Shown in pieces: positions 1-12,600 of a stretch of 64,000 nucleotides of DNA. The first letter of the stretch is position 1. Each line of letters begins with the position of its first letter. Location of the stretch: the NCBI GenBank assembly GCA_038363925.1, contig JAQQWL010000011.1, positions 2,294,001 to 2,358,000 of the forward strand, in the 5' to 3' direction. The position numbers and the translations under genes were made by a program. The notes under the pieces are model-generated. The model was given only the letters and a program-made list of their open reading frames with translations, was not told the origin of the DNA and did no database searches. Source of the DNA: Apiospora phragmitis. Lineage: Eukaryota > Ascomycota > Sordariomycetes > Amphisphaeriales > Apiosporaceae.

Positions 1-3000
1 TCTTAGGTGACGAGGAAACGCATTGCCGGGCCGGCAAGAAACCAAGAGAGTGTGACCCAGTTCACCACCAGCACCGAGATGTGACTCGGAGACGGTTCAT
101 TGCCACAGCAAAGCTTAAAAGGCCGGGCTCGCAACTTCCAAGGTACAAGCCAGGAACCTTGGGCTGCCACGCACCATTTCGACTAGCGCATAGGGCGACC
201 CACTCCCGTTCGTGCCTTTACTGTTTCTAGTTTATTTGTCTACGACGTGGTACAGTACTTCCGCGCTTCGGAATCGAAGGGCTGCGGAACCATCGTCAGC
301 TAAGGTTCTAGCATCACTTTGTTAAGTTGTTTCCAGTGCCAGCCCCTTCCGAGAGCTTGTTTCTGGGTAGGTTCGTAGCTATCGAGCGAGGTCATACGTG
401 TTAAGATTTAGAGCGTGTCAGGTGGCATGTCTCTCGTATATGATTAGAGATTCACTTCCTGGGATCTTGACGTGCTGATGTTCGGATGATAGACCACGTT
501 TTTCTCTCTTTCACTGATTGTCCGCGCTCGGACCGCGTTCATCGTGAAGGCATTCCCGTGTGGTGCTGCTTGAGACGAAGGTGAGCTGGTTTCTCGGCAC
601 AACAAGGCAAGATCATCCAGTGAAGAGGAGTGAAGATCGTCTCCTTAGCGCGAACTGGTCCATACCACTACATACGCTCAGACCTCTTTTCTTCCCAAGG
701 ACAGTCGCGTATGTACTGTAATGTACAAGTAGCCCTATATAGGTTTGTACCGCTGTCCGACCAGCTGTCGCATGAGGTTTTGTTCCAGTCTGCAACAGAC
801 TAGTGGACCATCTAATGGCGGCCCCTTCTCTATTGGCCAAGACAGGAGCCGGCCGTTGATCTCGTTTTGTGATCTATCCCGCCGATAAACGATAGATTCG
901 AATAAGATATGTCGTAGATCAGTTTCATTGTGGGAACTAATGAGAACGACAGGTGGCGGACGTGCATGGCTAGCAGCCGATGGATTCTCACACTTCCCGG
1001 CCCTAGCGAACAAAATACCGGTCTGTGTGGAGGCAAAATAAGACTATCGTTGCTTTTATTCTTTTATTCTTTCCTTCTTCCATCTCGCTTATTTGGACCG
1101 GCGCAGGAGGAGGTCCCATTAGTCCCCATTCTCAACGGGGAGCTCTTTGAGGGTCCCGGGGAAGAGGGGCCCAGGACAGTCCAGAACCTCTAACCCTTAG
1201 ACTGACATCAGAAACGGACGAGTTTCCCTCGCTAGTCATGACGGCGCAGCTATCCCGGACGCTGGACCGAGCTGGCCGAACTGATCTCATAGGTGATCGT
1301 GGCTTGCATTGACACAGCATGAGGTACCAAGAACGTCGTGTCCCAGTGGGATGGATAAGTAGGCAAGATCCTGGATCTTGTACTCCCTCATCTAACACCC
1401 CACTTGGCGGCATGGAAGGGTTCAAGATCGCCTACCACAAGACGTGCTGCTATGCCGATGGAAACATCCTGGGCCGTGAAATTAGTCATGAGATTCTCGT
1501 ACGATAATGTTCTTCAGCCCGATGCTAGTCGCTCCACTGCCTGTCAAATACCACGATCCAGATAAGTCTTGACTATTGTGTGGAGGTTTGACAGCAGATG
1601 GCAGATGCCATCTTGCTCAGTCTTGACTAAGGAGATGGCTTCGTGATAGAGCCTGCGCTAGCGAGGAACATAACGATTTCCCAATACGAGCTTGCAGCAT
1701 TAGGCCCGCTTAGGACGGTCTAGGTATACGTACGGATGACGAGTCCCTTGAGATAGGCCACCGCCAGAAACCGCTTGTCTCCGACTGTAAGCATGCACTT
1801 GCACTTCGTACATTGGTTGATTGGTCTTCCTGTGTCAACAATCATCACGAGAAGCAGCGACCTGATGTGTGGGATTGCTTGCTTTTCCCATTGGCGTGAC
1901 CAGCAATCGTACGATAGAGGTACATTTGACAAGCTCCTAGCTTAAAGCCACCGACCAGAGGCGCTACTGAAGCCGGTGAAGAGCACTTCATGCACCACTG
2001 GTATGGACCCAGAGACCATTTGTTGCCACTATCGCCATGTGGCGAAGGCGTCCGTGCCAGCCTCGCGGTTCTTTTCCGCGAAACATCACCAATGTTTTGC
2101 CGCTAGCTTCACGACCGTATTTCATACAATTGTCGTGCTCGCATGCCGCCGCGACGGGACATCTGATAGCTTCGATCAGCTCGAGATCCGAAGCTAGCCT
2201 CGATCTCGTGGCATAACCGGTGACCACGCATGCAGAACAGACCTTCAGCTCCTACCGGTAGGCAGGTAGTGTAACGGAACTTGAAAACGACCTGACTGTC
2301 GGTCGCTAGAGCTCCTTACGATGCCCACCATTGGGGAGCTTGATGAATCAAGTTCGCCTTTCTTTTTCTTTTCTGCTACCATTTTGAACATAATCCGCTT
2401 CCAGTCCTTCATCGGACCGAGAAGCTAACCGAGGTGTTCAGGGGAGGGATGATGGCAGAGATAGGACTACAGCCAGACGGTAGGTAACCTGGTAACTGGC
2501 CAGCGCCCTCTCCTTTCTCGCTCTAGGGCTGGGCGGGGTGGCTTTGGGTGTCTCAAAAGGGACAGGCGCGAAACAGAAGGGTTATCAGAGCGTGCCCGAA
2601 TAATCAGTAGTTTCCAACTCGGTAGAAGCTGTTACGCCGTGCCAACCTACTATCAGTAGTAGATACGGATAGCCTACAGCCTAGTGTTCCGTCGACGGTC
2701 TGCGGGTACATGCTGCCAAGCGAGGCTGCTGCCAGGCTGCAGAACCGGCTTTTCCAACCACGAGGGGTTAGCAACTTAATTATTGCTCCATACTCCATAC
2801 TCCAACAGAGATACCAGGATGGCGGAGTTGAAACATATCGATGCATGTTGCGTAGTGAGGAAGTAGTTGTATGTGGCCAAATAAGCCCACCAAATCAAAG
2901 ACGTCTGGAGTCTTGGAGTGTGGGGGATGCGAGAACCGAGGTACCTTTTTTACTGTTATTTATGTAGTGGGTTGTGTCCGGCCCGGTTCATCAGAAAAAT

Positions 3001-6000
3001 GCAAATTGACTTGTACATATGTACCGATCTCTGACTGGATGATCGGACGCTGCAATCCGCGAATCTATCAGCATCTAAGATAGCCGATGTACGAGCGCCA
3101 ACCTTAAATCGACCAAGGCCCCCTTTTTTGCAGGCTTGGCCTAAAGGGGTAGCAAAATCCCCAAGACAGGCCAGCCGCCTCTCCACTCCAGCCCAGCTCT
3201 CTGATACGAGCAGACTCGATGGGAGGTCATCATATTCCCATCATGGCAGCATGTGAAGTCTGGGCAATGCATGCAGGACAGCAGGGCATCCTGTGCGGGT
3301 GTGGACGTGCTATGTGCTTCGATCACAATTACCACCCTACACTAGAAGCAATACTTCGTACATTACACATCATTGCCCTATTGGCGAGTGGACTCATGTA
3401 CTAACTCGACTACTTACACAGGCATGTATGCCGGTCGGTTGTGGCTACCTGTCAATACAGTACGCACAGTACTGCTACATACGCCGGAAGTTGCCTTGCG
3501 AACAAGGACACACACACACTATCACATCCACAAGGAAATTCCCTCTTCTTTGGCCCCCTGTCATAGCCTGGCTGGGCCCAAGTGTGAGAAGGGTCGAGCC
3601 ATTCCACGTGGCTTTTCAGCCGGAAGCATGGTTGTGGCCACGCGATGTGAAACTATTTTCAGAAATCGCCGCCGAGCGCGGCACGCCCTCTCCACCGCAG
3701 CCCACCGCTAACCAGCACGCCACAAAACAAACTGCGCTGTCCATTCCGCGCTCTAGAGCGGGACAGCCCCGGGCGATGGCATCGATTTGTCTCCATTCTC
3801 GTGCTTGTCAGATGAGGGGCAGCTTGACGCGAGGGGCTCCGAGACATGCTCTCACCCAGGGCTTGGAATGCGGTGCTTACCTGCTGGTGCGACCATCCAT
3901 AGCACCGTAGCAACCAGGTTGACTCAACCGATGTTGCTCCCGTCAAGTGCGTACGGCCACTAGAGCCTACTTGTTTGCTCGGAGAAAAACGGGCTTAGTG
4001 AGAGGCAATCAGAATCTCGTCATCTACGAGCACGGAGACACACTAGACAGCACAGCAGCTCTATATCGGGAGCCTGAGCCAAAGATCGATCTAGATGTCT
4101 CAGATCTGTGTTAAGCCAGCACCATCACGGATCCGAGCAGACCGTTCATTTCTGCCACCAGTCCGCCCTGAGGTCGAGACAACCACAGAACGATGGCTTC
4201 GGACATTCATTTCCTCTCCTGAGGGGTACGTTGCAATCGCTACTACTACTAGCCGACCCGCGCTAAAACCCCCCTCTCAGTATTTTACATAGGTAAATCA
4301 CCCACTCCCAAGGGAGCAAGGGGGCCCAGCGAGCCGACGCACGAGGGTTTGACGCACTTACGTCACTTTTCTTGACGGGAGTCAAGATTGGGTTCTGCCG
4401 CGGCGCGAATGGCCGTAGTCTAAAGCCTGCAACGCAACGGCATGCATCCCGTCCAAGGTTCAATCAATTTTGGCTTTCAACGGTAATGCACGCATGCACT
4501 GGGGTCAGCCAAGGCTTAAATCCTACGAGTCCAAAGCAAGCCTTTTATGATATGTCATTGTCGAGTTTTGATTGAACCCCATACCGCATGGGAAAGGGCC
4601 CGAGCCGCGACAAACTCTTGAGTTGCGTGAGTGAGGGCGCTTCCAAGAGAGAGATATCATCACCATGAACTGACTTGTCACAACACCGTCGTATTTGATT
4701 TTGGTTCCGGTGCGAGCTTGACGCCATCAGGTAACGCACGAGTTACATGTGCGTTGAAGAGGGCACAAAGTACAGAGCTGCAGAACCGTGTAACTGGCAT
4801 GCCCTCGGCGTCGGCCCCTTCCCCCAGGTCATCCCTGCTAAACGGCTACGGGTTTGGGTGGACGAGATCTCATTTTAGGTGCAGATACGCTTGCTTGCAT
4901 TCGACAAGCTTGATTCGTTGCACTTTAATACGTTCACTCTCTTACACAGAGCATCATTCCCGGTATGACAGATGCGACGGTCCAAGTTGGAACACGATTA
5001 ATCATCATCTGTCCACTCTATTCCCGCCGCTGGTTCACTTTCCTTCTTTTTTTCCTTCTTTTTATTCTCGTCATAGCACTGCCGTCCCCTCTCCTGAAAG
5101 CGGCATAAGACGTTGAAATTGCGAACTACTGTCGCCATCCTGCAGCTTGATCTGAGTCTAGGAGGGACGCAATCACCCTTTCGGATGTTGCGTGGAAGGA
5201 TCCATCGTACGTAACGCAGACTGCCTACTTGTAATCTGCAGACCGCCTTGGATCTAGAGGGACACCTGCCAAGCAGCAGCGGCATGCCCAAAGCAAGATG
5301 CCTTAGCAAGGCTAATGTGTCCTCCCTAGAACGAGACTCCCCTTTACACTCTCTTGACCACCCCGATCCTGTATGAAATCAGAGCAAGTGTTACGAGGGA
5401 GGTGGGTTGACAAGTCGAGGGCAGGTTTAACCGCGGCGCATTCTGCTTATACCCTCATGCCATACAGTACATTTGATCAATTCCTCACGTGTCGCAATTC
5501 GACATGTATCTCAACATAAGCACAGGCACCCACCCGTTAGCCCGCTGCAGAGCCGGCAGCAAAGCACAATGGCTTGCATCATTATGCCCATGCATATGCT
5601 ACTAAGTATTGCTATTTGTTCTATCGTTCGCTTTTGAGGGAAGGGTCGTGACCTGCTCATTGTGACCGTTGTTATTGGTGTTGTCGCTTTGCTCCAATAG
5701 GAGAAAAAAACAACCTTCGATATTAGTGGTTCAGGGGAACAGGCTGGTAGGCGAAAACAGGAGTATCTTGCTGCCGAAGGGGCCCAGTCAGCCTGTGGTG
5801 ATATAGTAATATATGCTGTGAGACTTCATTTCCTCTCGATGGGGATCCGCAGCCGGCATCATCGAGGCGCAGCTATATTGCAGCTGCCTGTACTGAAGTT
5901 TGTGTATGTATAGACACATGCATGCGTCCTTACATAAGTGGATGCTACCTACGGTTATTGCGCAGTGTTGTTGCCGGTTGCAACCTCGCCAGCTGGCCCT

Positions 6001-8371
6001 GCTTCTCATTAGCTTACCATGACTGGTCCATCAGCAGCAGATGGATGGTTGAATACAACATTATAATCAAGCAAGTCGCCGGTCATGTAAGGGAAGGCAT
6101 TTCTGTAATGATGTGTAATTACCTGTCCAAGCACGCAGTAGATGAGGAGTCAACCAACCCCCCTAGCCTATATTTCTTTCTCATAAGGCGAGAAGTAGGT
6201 TTGTGATGTCAACGCCCACTACTCACTAAACCGCTCCCCTCAGAGGGCGTCAGCAGCCTAACGTTTAGTGGCGGGGCAGGGTCCTCGTCTCGCTTTTTCT
6301 TTTTCTCCTTCTCCTCTGGCGGGGTGTGTTCCGAAGATGCGGACGAATCGCTCCCCTCTGCTTACCGGCTCTTGCAGTGCTCACCGTCAGGAGGAGAAGA
6401 AGAACAAGAAGAAAATAAAGTGAAACGAACAATTCCTCCACTTCCTCGGCTCGGCGTGTGGCTGTGTGCAAAAGGGCAACACTCTCGAGTCGGGGCCTCC
6501 CCGCAGATCTTGATACCCGATCGATCAAATCAACCCCCAAGATTAAGTAACCATATTTTAAAGGGGGGCTCGGTCTTAGGGGAGGGGGGTCCCCTGAAGA
6601 GGAAACTGTCATTCAACTCCTTGCAATTGCAGCAGCAGCAAACAAAACGTCGGGGTCCATCATTATGACGGATGACAGCAAGAATTCATGCATGCATCAC
6701 AACAGCCCTTTTTCCCTTCACATATTCAGATGTACATAGTCCTCAATTATTTATTAGTATGTGCAATTAGATCAACGTACTTCTTAGGTATGGTTATCTG
6801 GGACATCACAATAGACGGGTGCTCCGATGCCGCAAAGATGCGTACAATATCGTAACTTATCATTTATTTTCCCGCTGTTTTCGCTCTTGCTTCCCCCATC
6901 CCCTTCTTCTTTCGCCCTGCCCCCCTTTTCGTCTTGTGCTTTTCCTTTTCTCATCGGCGCGTCTTAGATGACGAGAATTATGAGTAAGATCTGCCGCTGT
7001 CGCTATGGTGTTAAACCCGGATTTCGCAGTGTTGAGACATGACAGCTCGTGTTGCACGGCATGTGGTCTCATTTTTCTTCTTCTCTTTCTTTCCCTTCTC
7101 CCTTTGTTGCCCGTCGTTGTCGTTCGGCCTCCCGCTATCCGTCCTGCGTGTTTCTTCCGCCGCCTGTTTCAAATCCATGTGTAACGTGACGAATCATGAT
7201 GGGCTGGTTTCGTTTCGAGGCAGGCAGGCAGGCCCAAGCTGATGATTATGTACATAAGTAGATAAACAAGTGAGAAACGTCGAGGACAATCGGTGACGGA
7301 ACGTTCGACAGACTCGAAACGCGCGCAGTGCAGTTAATAGAAGTAAAGTCTATACGTCTGCTTTAACTACGTACGTACATAGTGATTCTAATCGCAACTT
7401 TATTTACATCGGCGCCAAGGAGCCAATCTATGTGGGACGTCAGACTGGCAGTATGCCTCTCCTATGGACTGGTTGCACAACTTGAATTCTGCCCAGCCTC
7501 TGCATAAACGTACACGCGCAAAGAGTTGCTTGACGTACATAGAGTGCCGAAAGTACTTAGCAGGAGCAGCTTAATCGAGCAGGGCACACCCTGCAGCCGA
7601 TAAACGGCCCCGTCTTAGCACTGGAGAGAGAGAGAGACAGAGATAGCACGTTCGATGGCAAATGTTTGAACCAGAAAATGGGTTGATTCACGTGGGATCT
7701 TCTCTCTCTCTTCCTCACGTCTGTCTGTCCATCTCTACATCATACACATGCTTGATCTTGCCTCCCATCATCTCCATACCATGAACGTCCACGTCATGTG
7801 GGGGTATTGACTTAGCCAAGCCTTTTCGAAGAAATATTGGCCCAAGAAAAATCCTGTGACACCTGTAAAACCGCCAGTTGCTGTATCGTTGTGCACAACC
7901 CTCGAGGGATGAAATACCTTTCCAGCTTTTCCAAGCAACCTGTGATCGACATGTCTTCAACCCCTCTTAACACAGCCCCCAGCGTCCCTGCCCGCTATGC
8001 TGCTTCCTTCGCAATGACTTCGCCTGATCCCGAAAGTGTAAAACAACATTACTGATGGAGAGCTCGTCTCGTGTAAAACGCCAAACAATGCCTTAAAAGC
8101 CAATCAAAATGCCAAGTCCCTTTCCCAAACTCGGGGTATATACATGCGGATATGTTTCGTATGCGTGGGTATGAACCAGAATTGAATAGAGCGTCTTATG
8201 TCCGGGGAGGTATATTATAGGCGTGTCTCTGTAAATCGTGCTCTGTGAAGGCATCGCATCATCTCCATGGGATAAAGCGAAGCACATACAATGGCATAGT
8301 AGACATGCTGGTGATAAAGGATCGACCGTAGCTGCTGTGCGTAGCCAGCCTGCTGAAAATGGGTCTTCCTA
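1..8371. other. Long region without recognisable genes (downstream of nsdD)
   Basis: This stretch lies 3' of the minus-strand nsdD-like gene. All open frames in it are short or low in complexity, overlap each other on both strands and resemble no protein family I know. Base composition is balanced (not AT-rich), so it does not look like typical RIP-mutated transposon debris. Small purine/pyrimidine tracts occur (for example the GA repeat near 7627-7641), and an inverted repeat TTGCCGGGCCGGCAA lies near the left edge. I see no tRNA or 5S rRNA. The 3' UTR of nsdD must lie just left of 8372. Spliced genes with very small exons or noncoding RNAs cannot be excluded by eye. Confidence 0.6.
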
Positions 8372-9659
8372 TCAATTTTCAGAACTGGCCTTCGGTCGGA
8401 TGGCTCGCTGTTCCATCTGTCGTTTCCTTTCCAGCTTCGCGTAGTGGAGTCCACAAGCATTGCAAAGAGTCCTGGCTCCGTCCGGCCCGCGGCGCCATTC
8501 TGGCGTATCAATCCTATTGCAGCTGTGGCATCGACCAGGAGGTGCCGCACGCTGTTTACAGTCAGTATACGAGGCCATTCAATCCACTCTCCCAGAGTCA
8601 CTTACCCCTCTTCGCTTTTTTACCTCCCCGATACCATAATGTTGCTTTAGACCATCGCCATACATACTCACGTCGTCGTCGTCATATGGTCTCTGGTGCT
8701 TGCCTGCTTCGCGGGCCTTTTCGGTTTCAACATTATGTTGTATTTCTCGAACGTTTTCCAGGGACTTTCTCATATAATCCACATTGCTCAGCATCTCGGT
8801 TATCTCCCGCGATGTCGGTAAGCGTTCCGGGATCGGTTGACCACCATGCTGCTCGGAAGCTATATTCAGGTAGGCCTCCGCGAAGTTGGACATCGTGCGA
8901 GCAGTCCAGCTGATCTGTAATTCCACAATTAGCTATTGTCACTGTAACAAAACATCGTAGGATATTACCCTTTGTAGGCAATCGGTATATCCCCAGGCCT
9001 CGAAATGACGATTCAATGCAGAAGAATCGTATCGCCTTGGCAATCCATAGTCCTCGTCACTATGTAACGGAGGGCGATGATGCTCATACGGAGGTCCTGG
9101 AGGCCCCATGTGCCGCGGAGAAATCGGAGGGGCTTGGCCAAGTGGATATTGCCCGGGCGGTAGATGGCTTGTATGCGAATATGATGAACCCGGTGGGTGG
9201 TTCCCATTCCGTTGTGATGGCTCCGAGGGCTTTGCACCGTCTCGCTGTTCACCGAACGCGAAACTTGAGCTTGATGGCGCCGAATAATGACCCTCGTGAC
9301 GTGGCGCAAATCGAGAAAATCTCTCCTCGGGTCCAGAAACAGCAGCTCGTGGCTCTGGGCCAACATCACTTCGCGGCGGAGCAGCTGAAAAGGGCGGCGG
9401 GGGTGGTGGTGGGAGACCTTGTGAGTTCCCAATAGTAGACGGTGTAGTTGGTGAGTAGGGACTTGGCTTGGAGCTCGAGAACACTTCTGATATCGAGGGC
9501 AGCGATTGCCTCTTCGATGCTTCCATCTCACTGGGTGTTCTGCGGGATTCTCCAGCAGACATCATCCCTGGCATGGTCGGTGGCGGCGGTGGATGAGAGT
9601 ATGTCGAATTATGAGGATGATAGACGCCGGCGGGGGCTGAGTAGTGTCGCAGTCGCCAT
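8372..9659 (-). CDS. nsdD: GATA-type zinc finger transcription factor, NsdD/SUB-1-like
   Basis: This is a nuclear DNA-binding regulator of the NsdD (Aspergillus) / SUB-1 (Neurospora) family, known for control of sexual development and asexual timing. Exons are 8372-8551, 8606-8914 and 8969 upward. Introns 8552-8605 and 8915-8968 are 54 nt each, phase 0, with GTAAGT and GTAATA donors. The C-terminal exon carries one GATA finger, C-x2-C-x18-C-x2-C (CHSC...CNAC), preceded by KKRRGRAAPPGR, which is the NsdD arrangement with the finger near the very C-terminus. Middle: a helical region ([20 protein letters not shown]). N-terminal half: Pro/Ser-rich, disordered. The start is uncertain. ATG at 9659 has a strong context (AAAATGGCG) but reaches the main frame only if one C is removed from the C5 run at 9632-9636, giving about 392 aa. 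The first in-frame ATG without correction is 9574. The open frame continues further upstream without an ATG. Family assignment is secure; the N-terminus is inference. Confidence 0.87.
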
Positions 9660-12600
9660 TTTAGATCCGTCCCTCGGTCTTTCGGCCGATGATACTTCTC
9701 TTTGGTGCAAGTTGTATAGGTCAGGTCTGTTGGCTGAAGTAAGCCCACTGTTGGTAGAGGAAGAGGGTCAGATGTCTTCGCGCGGCAAGGAGGTGCAAAC
9801 CTCAAAGAAAAGGACAAACCTTTGCCTACTACCAGATTCACCCGCGTCCATAGCGGGACTGCTACCGATAATATGCCAATGCCCCAGCCGTTGAATTAGG
9901 ATTCATGCATCTGACTCGACTACCACTAACGGTCGAAATGTCGATCGTCGTCGAGATAGATGAGACGGCGCAGAACTCTGCTATAGGATTGCACTATGAC
10001 CGCGAACTCCAGACGAACGACAGCTGCGTCAAGAGTTTCAGAGTCAGGAGTGGCGTGCAAGACGATACAAGCTGGTAAAGCAATCAAGAAGCGCTCCGAG
10101 CGAAACGACAAGCGAATATGTTCAGGATGGTGGCGGCGTGGAGTTCGGTTGAGTGTACCTTTACGGGCCGTTTTGATTAGATCCAAGACCAGATCCAAGA
10201 TGGGGAAGGAATACGTGGTGGCGGGCGGGAAGGGGTTACACGGTGTGTCGAAGCTTGATTTGCTTTTGTTCAGACACCGAGTACAGGAGGTGATGTGCTA
10301 GCTTCCCCCCAAATGCATAGCCCGAGCAGAAACGGCAAGGCGACTCTCTGGTAATAAAGCTGTGGGAAATCTCACCTAACGGTAGCCAAGGAGTGGACCA
10401 CGACGGGGCCGGCGGGATGAAGTAGAGGCACAATGGCCTTCGGGTCTCGTGGCGTCGTGAAGGGTTCGCAGCTGCTCTCGTCTAGATGAATGTCGCTTGC
10501 CGGTACTGAGGTCCACTAGCGTAGCGTAGACTACCTGCTAGTTCGCAACACCACGACTAAAGTCTCGGGACAGAATGAATACTAGCAAAGTATCTTCGTC
10601 GTCTTGACTCGTTGCGCAGATCGGGAGTTGCGCGAAAAGGGGGGTGTTGCTTAACAGCAGCAATGAACAGACAAGAAACAGGATTGGGATTCCCCGACTC
10701 TGGATTAAGGAAGCGTCCTTGGGTAGGCAGGGCGAGCGGTCAGGTCAGTCAGTATAGCAGAAAGAGGGACAAGAGAGGTAAGAAGACGTTGAGATCCGGA
10801 CAGCTTGTGAAAGTGTGGGCGAAAGTAATATTTAGACGTGGAGAAACAAAAAGACGAGATATGACCAGTCCAGTCCGTACTGACCGAACGAAGGATGTAT
10901 GCAATTGTATGTTTCTGTGCGATTGGGCCAGCAGAATCATGAGATGGACAGACACAAATGAGAGACCCCAAGAACAGAACCCACCCTTCTCACAGCAGGC
11001 AAGCCCCCTGTTGGACCCAACCACGGGTGGGGGACGGGGACCAGGAAGATGGTCAGGGAACAGGGTATAACAGTTGGCTAGCGTGAGACTTTGAGAATTC
11101 GGGACTTGCATGTAGCCAGTAGACGAAGCTCGTCTGCTAGATATGCTGCTTCTAGCGGCCAGGGGGGCCGAGATCCTGATCGGGATCTGGGACTCCATCC
11201 AAAGTGTCTATTGATGGGAAGGAGGCCCAAGGAATCACCTGTTTCTGTCCACGTTTTTTGTTGTTTGAAACGCTGTAACATGGACATTACTGCCTTTCGC
11301 TCTTGCCATCTTCCCAGCTCTATTCGTGACGTACAACGACCACCACGCAATTGACGAGAAAGCAGCATCTTCCCCACGTTCCCTGACGAATACCGACGCG
11401 TGTAGGTGTCAGGTGTACCGCAACGGCCTGCGCGCTGGGTGTACTGTAGGCAGGTTGGTTAGATAATCTGTTCCTGGGTATTCGTCAGATAGCCAATAGA
11501 ACAAAGGGGCGAGTCTGGCCGATCGCTTCCTACTTGCCTTCCCAATAGATTGGGCCCGTTAACCTCGATTTGGCGACGATTGGAGACAACGCTTTTCCTC
11601 GTCCTCGTCCCGGAGCCCATCCTCGATTCCTCGCCCATGGTACTGGCACTAGTCAGACCCTCTGGACAGGGCCATGAGAATAAAATACATAGCACCACTT
11701 TGCGCAGGGTTCTGACACGAACGTCCAACTCATTATCGAGCCAGCCAGTGGAGGTAACCATATGTCATGTTTATTTCCTTAGTACACCCACGACCTAAGG
11801 GGTGGATTGATTTCATCGTACACTAATCAATCGGAGAGCAGCAGGTACAGTGAGATCTCGAGATTGAAGGGTCTGTCGGTACCTCGGCTGGATTGACAGT
11901 TCATTTGATTTGTACGACACTGGCAACTGGCACCCTTCTCTCCAGCGGGCCACCCCACCTAACGTTCCAGTCAATACAGACCGTACTCTTTATTTTGTGT
12001 GTGTGTGCGTGCGTGTTGTTAGAGCTGGACTGGCAGCCTGACAGGAAAGCCTGAAGGGAGAGACAAGTTGCTGTTGCAGGATGGCGCGTCAAGTATCTGC
12101 TTAGCAGTCACACGGCGGAGGTGCTGCAGCGTCCATCATTGCTCTTTCGGGACAGCATGCACCATAGATTGGAGATGGGACGTACTCGCAGGAAAAAAAA
12201 GAAGTACAGTACAGTACAGTACTGTATGTATCGAGATTTCGGCATGGCGTTGTTGCAAGGGGTGGAAGGGCAGGCAGTGCCAGGCAGTCGCTCAATGGCA
12301 GTCGGTCGGTCGAGTACATGGATCTTGATCCCATTGATGAGCGGCGAGGAGAGACCCGTATGAGGCCCCATAGTAAAAAGTGCCCACTCCCTCTGTCCAC
12401 TCTACGTCAGTATAGGTGGGGATGGCGACATGGGTCCCTTTGGGGGGTTAGATTCGTGATTTCTGGTTAGATTCATATTAAAAAAAGTCACCCTTGTATC
12501 CGGCATGTACCTTCTTTTCCTCATTTTATGTCATCCATGCCGTATCTCAAATGGCACTAGCTGAAATTGTAACCGTAAACTGCCTGCCCAGCTCTCCTTA

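Noticed and set aside
3293..3910. 205-codon open frame on the plus strand
   Set aside because: Begins with a non-ATG codon, is rich in repeated His/Thr/Cys from CA-rich DNA, overlaps other open frames and matches no family I know.
10612..11198. Overlapping open frames on both strands upstream of nsdD
   Set aside because: Both are about 150 codons, mirror each other and lack domain features; more likely the 5' leader or promoter of nsdD.
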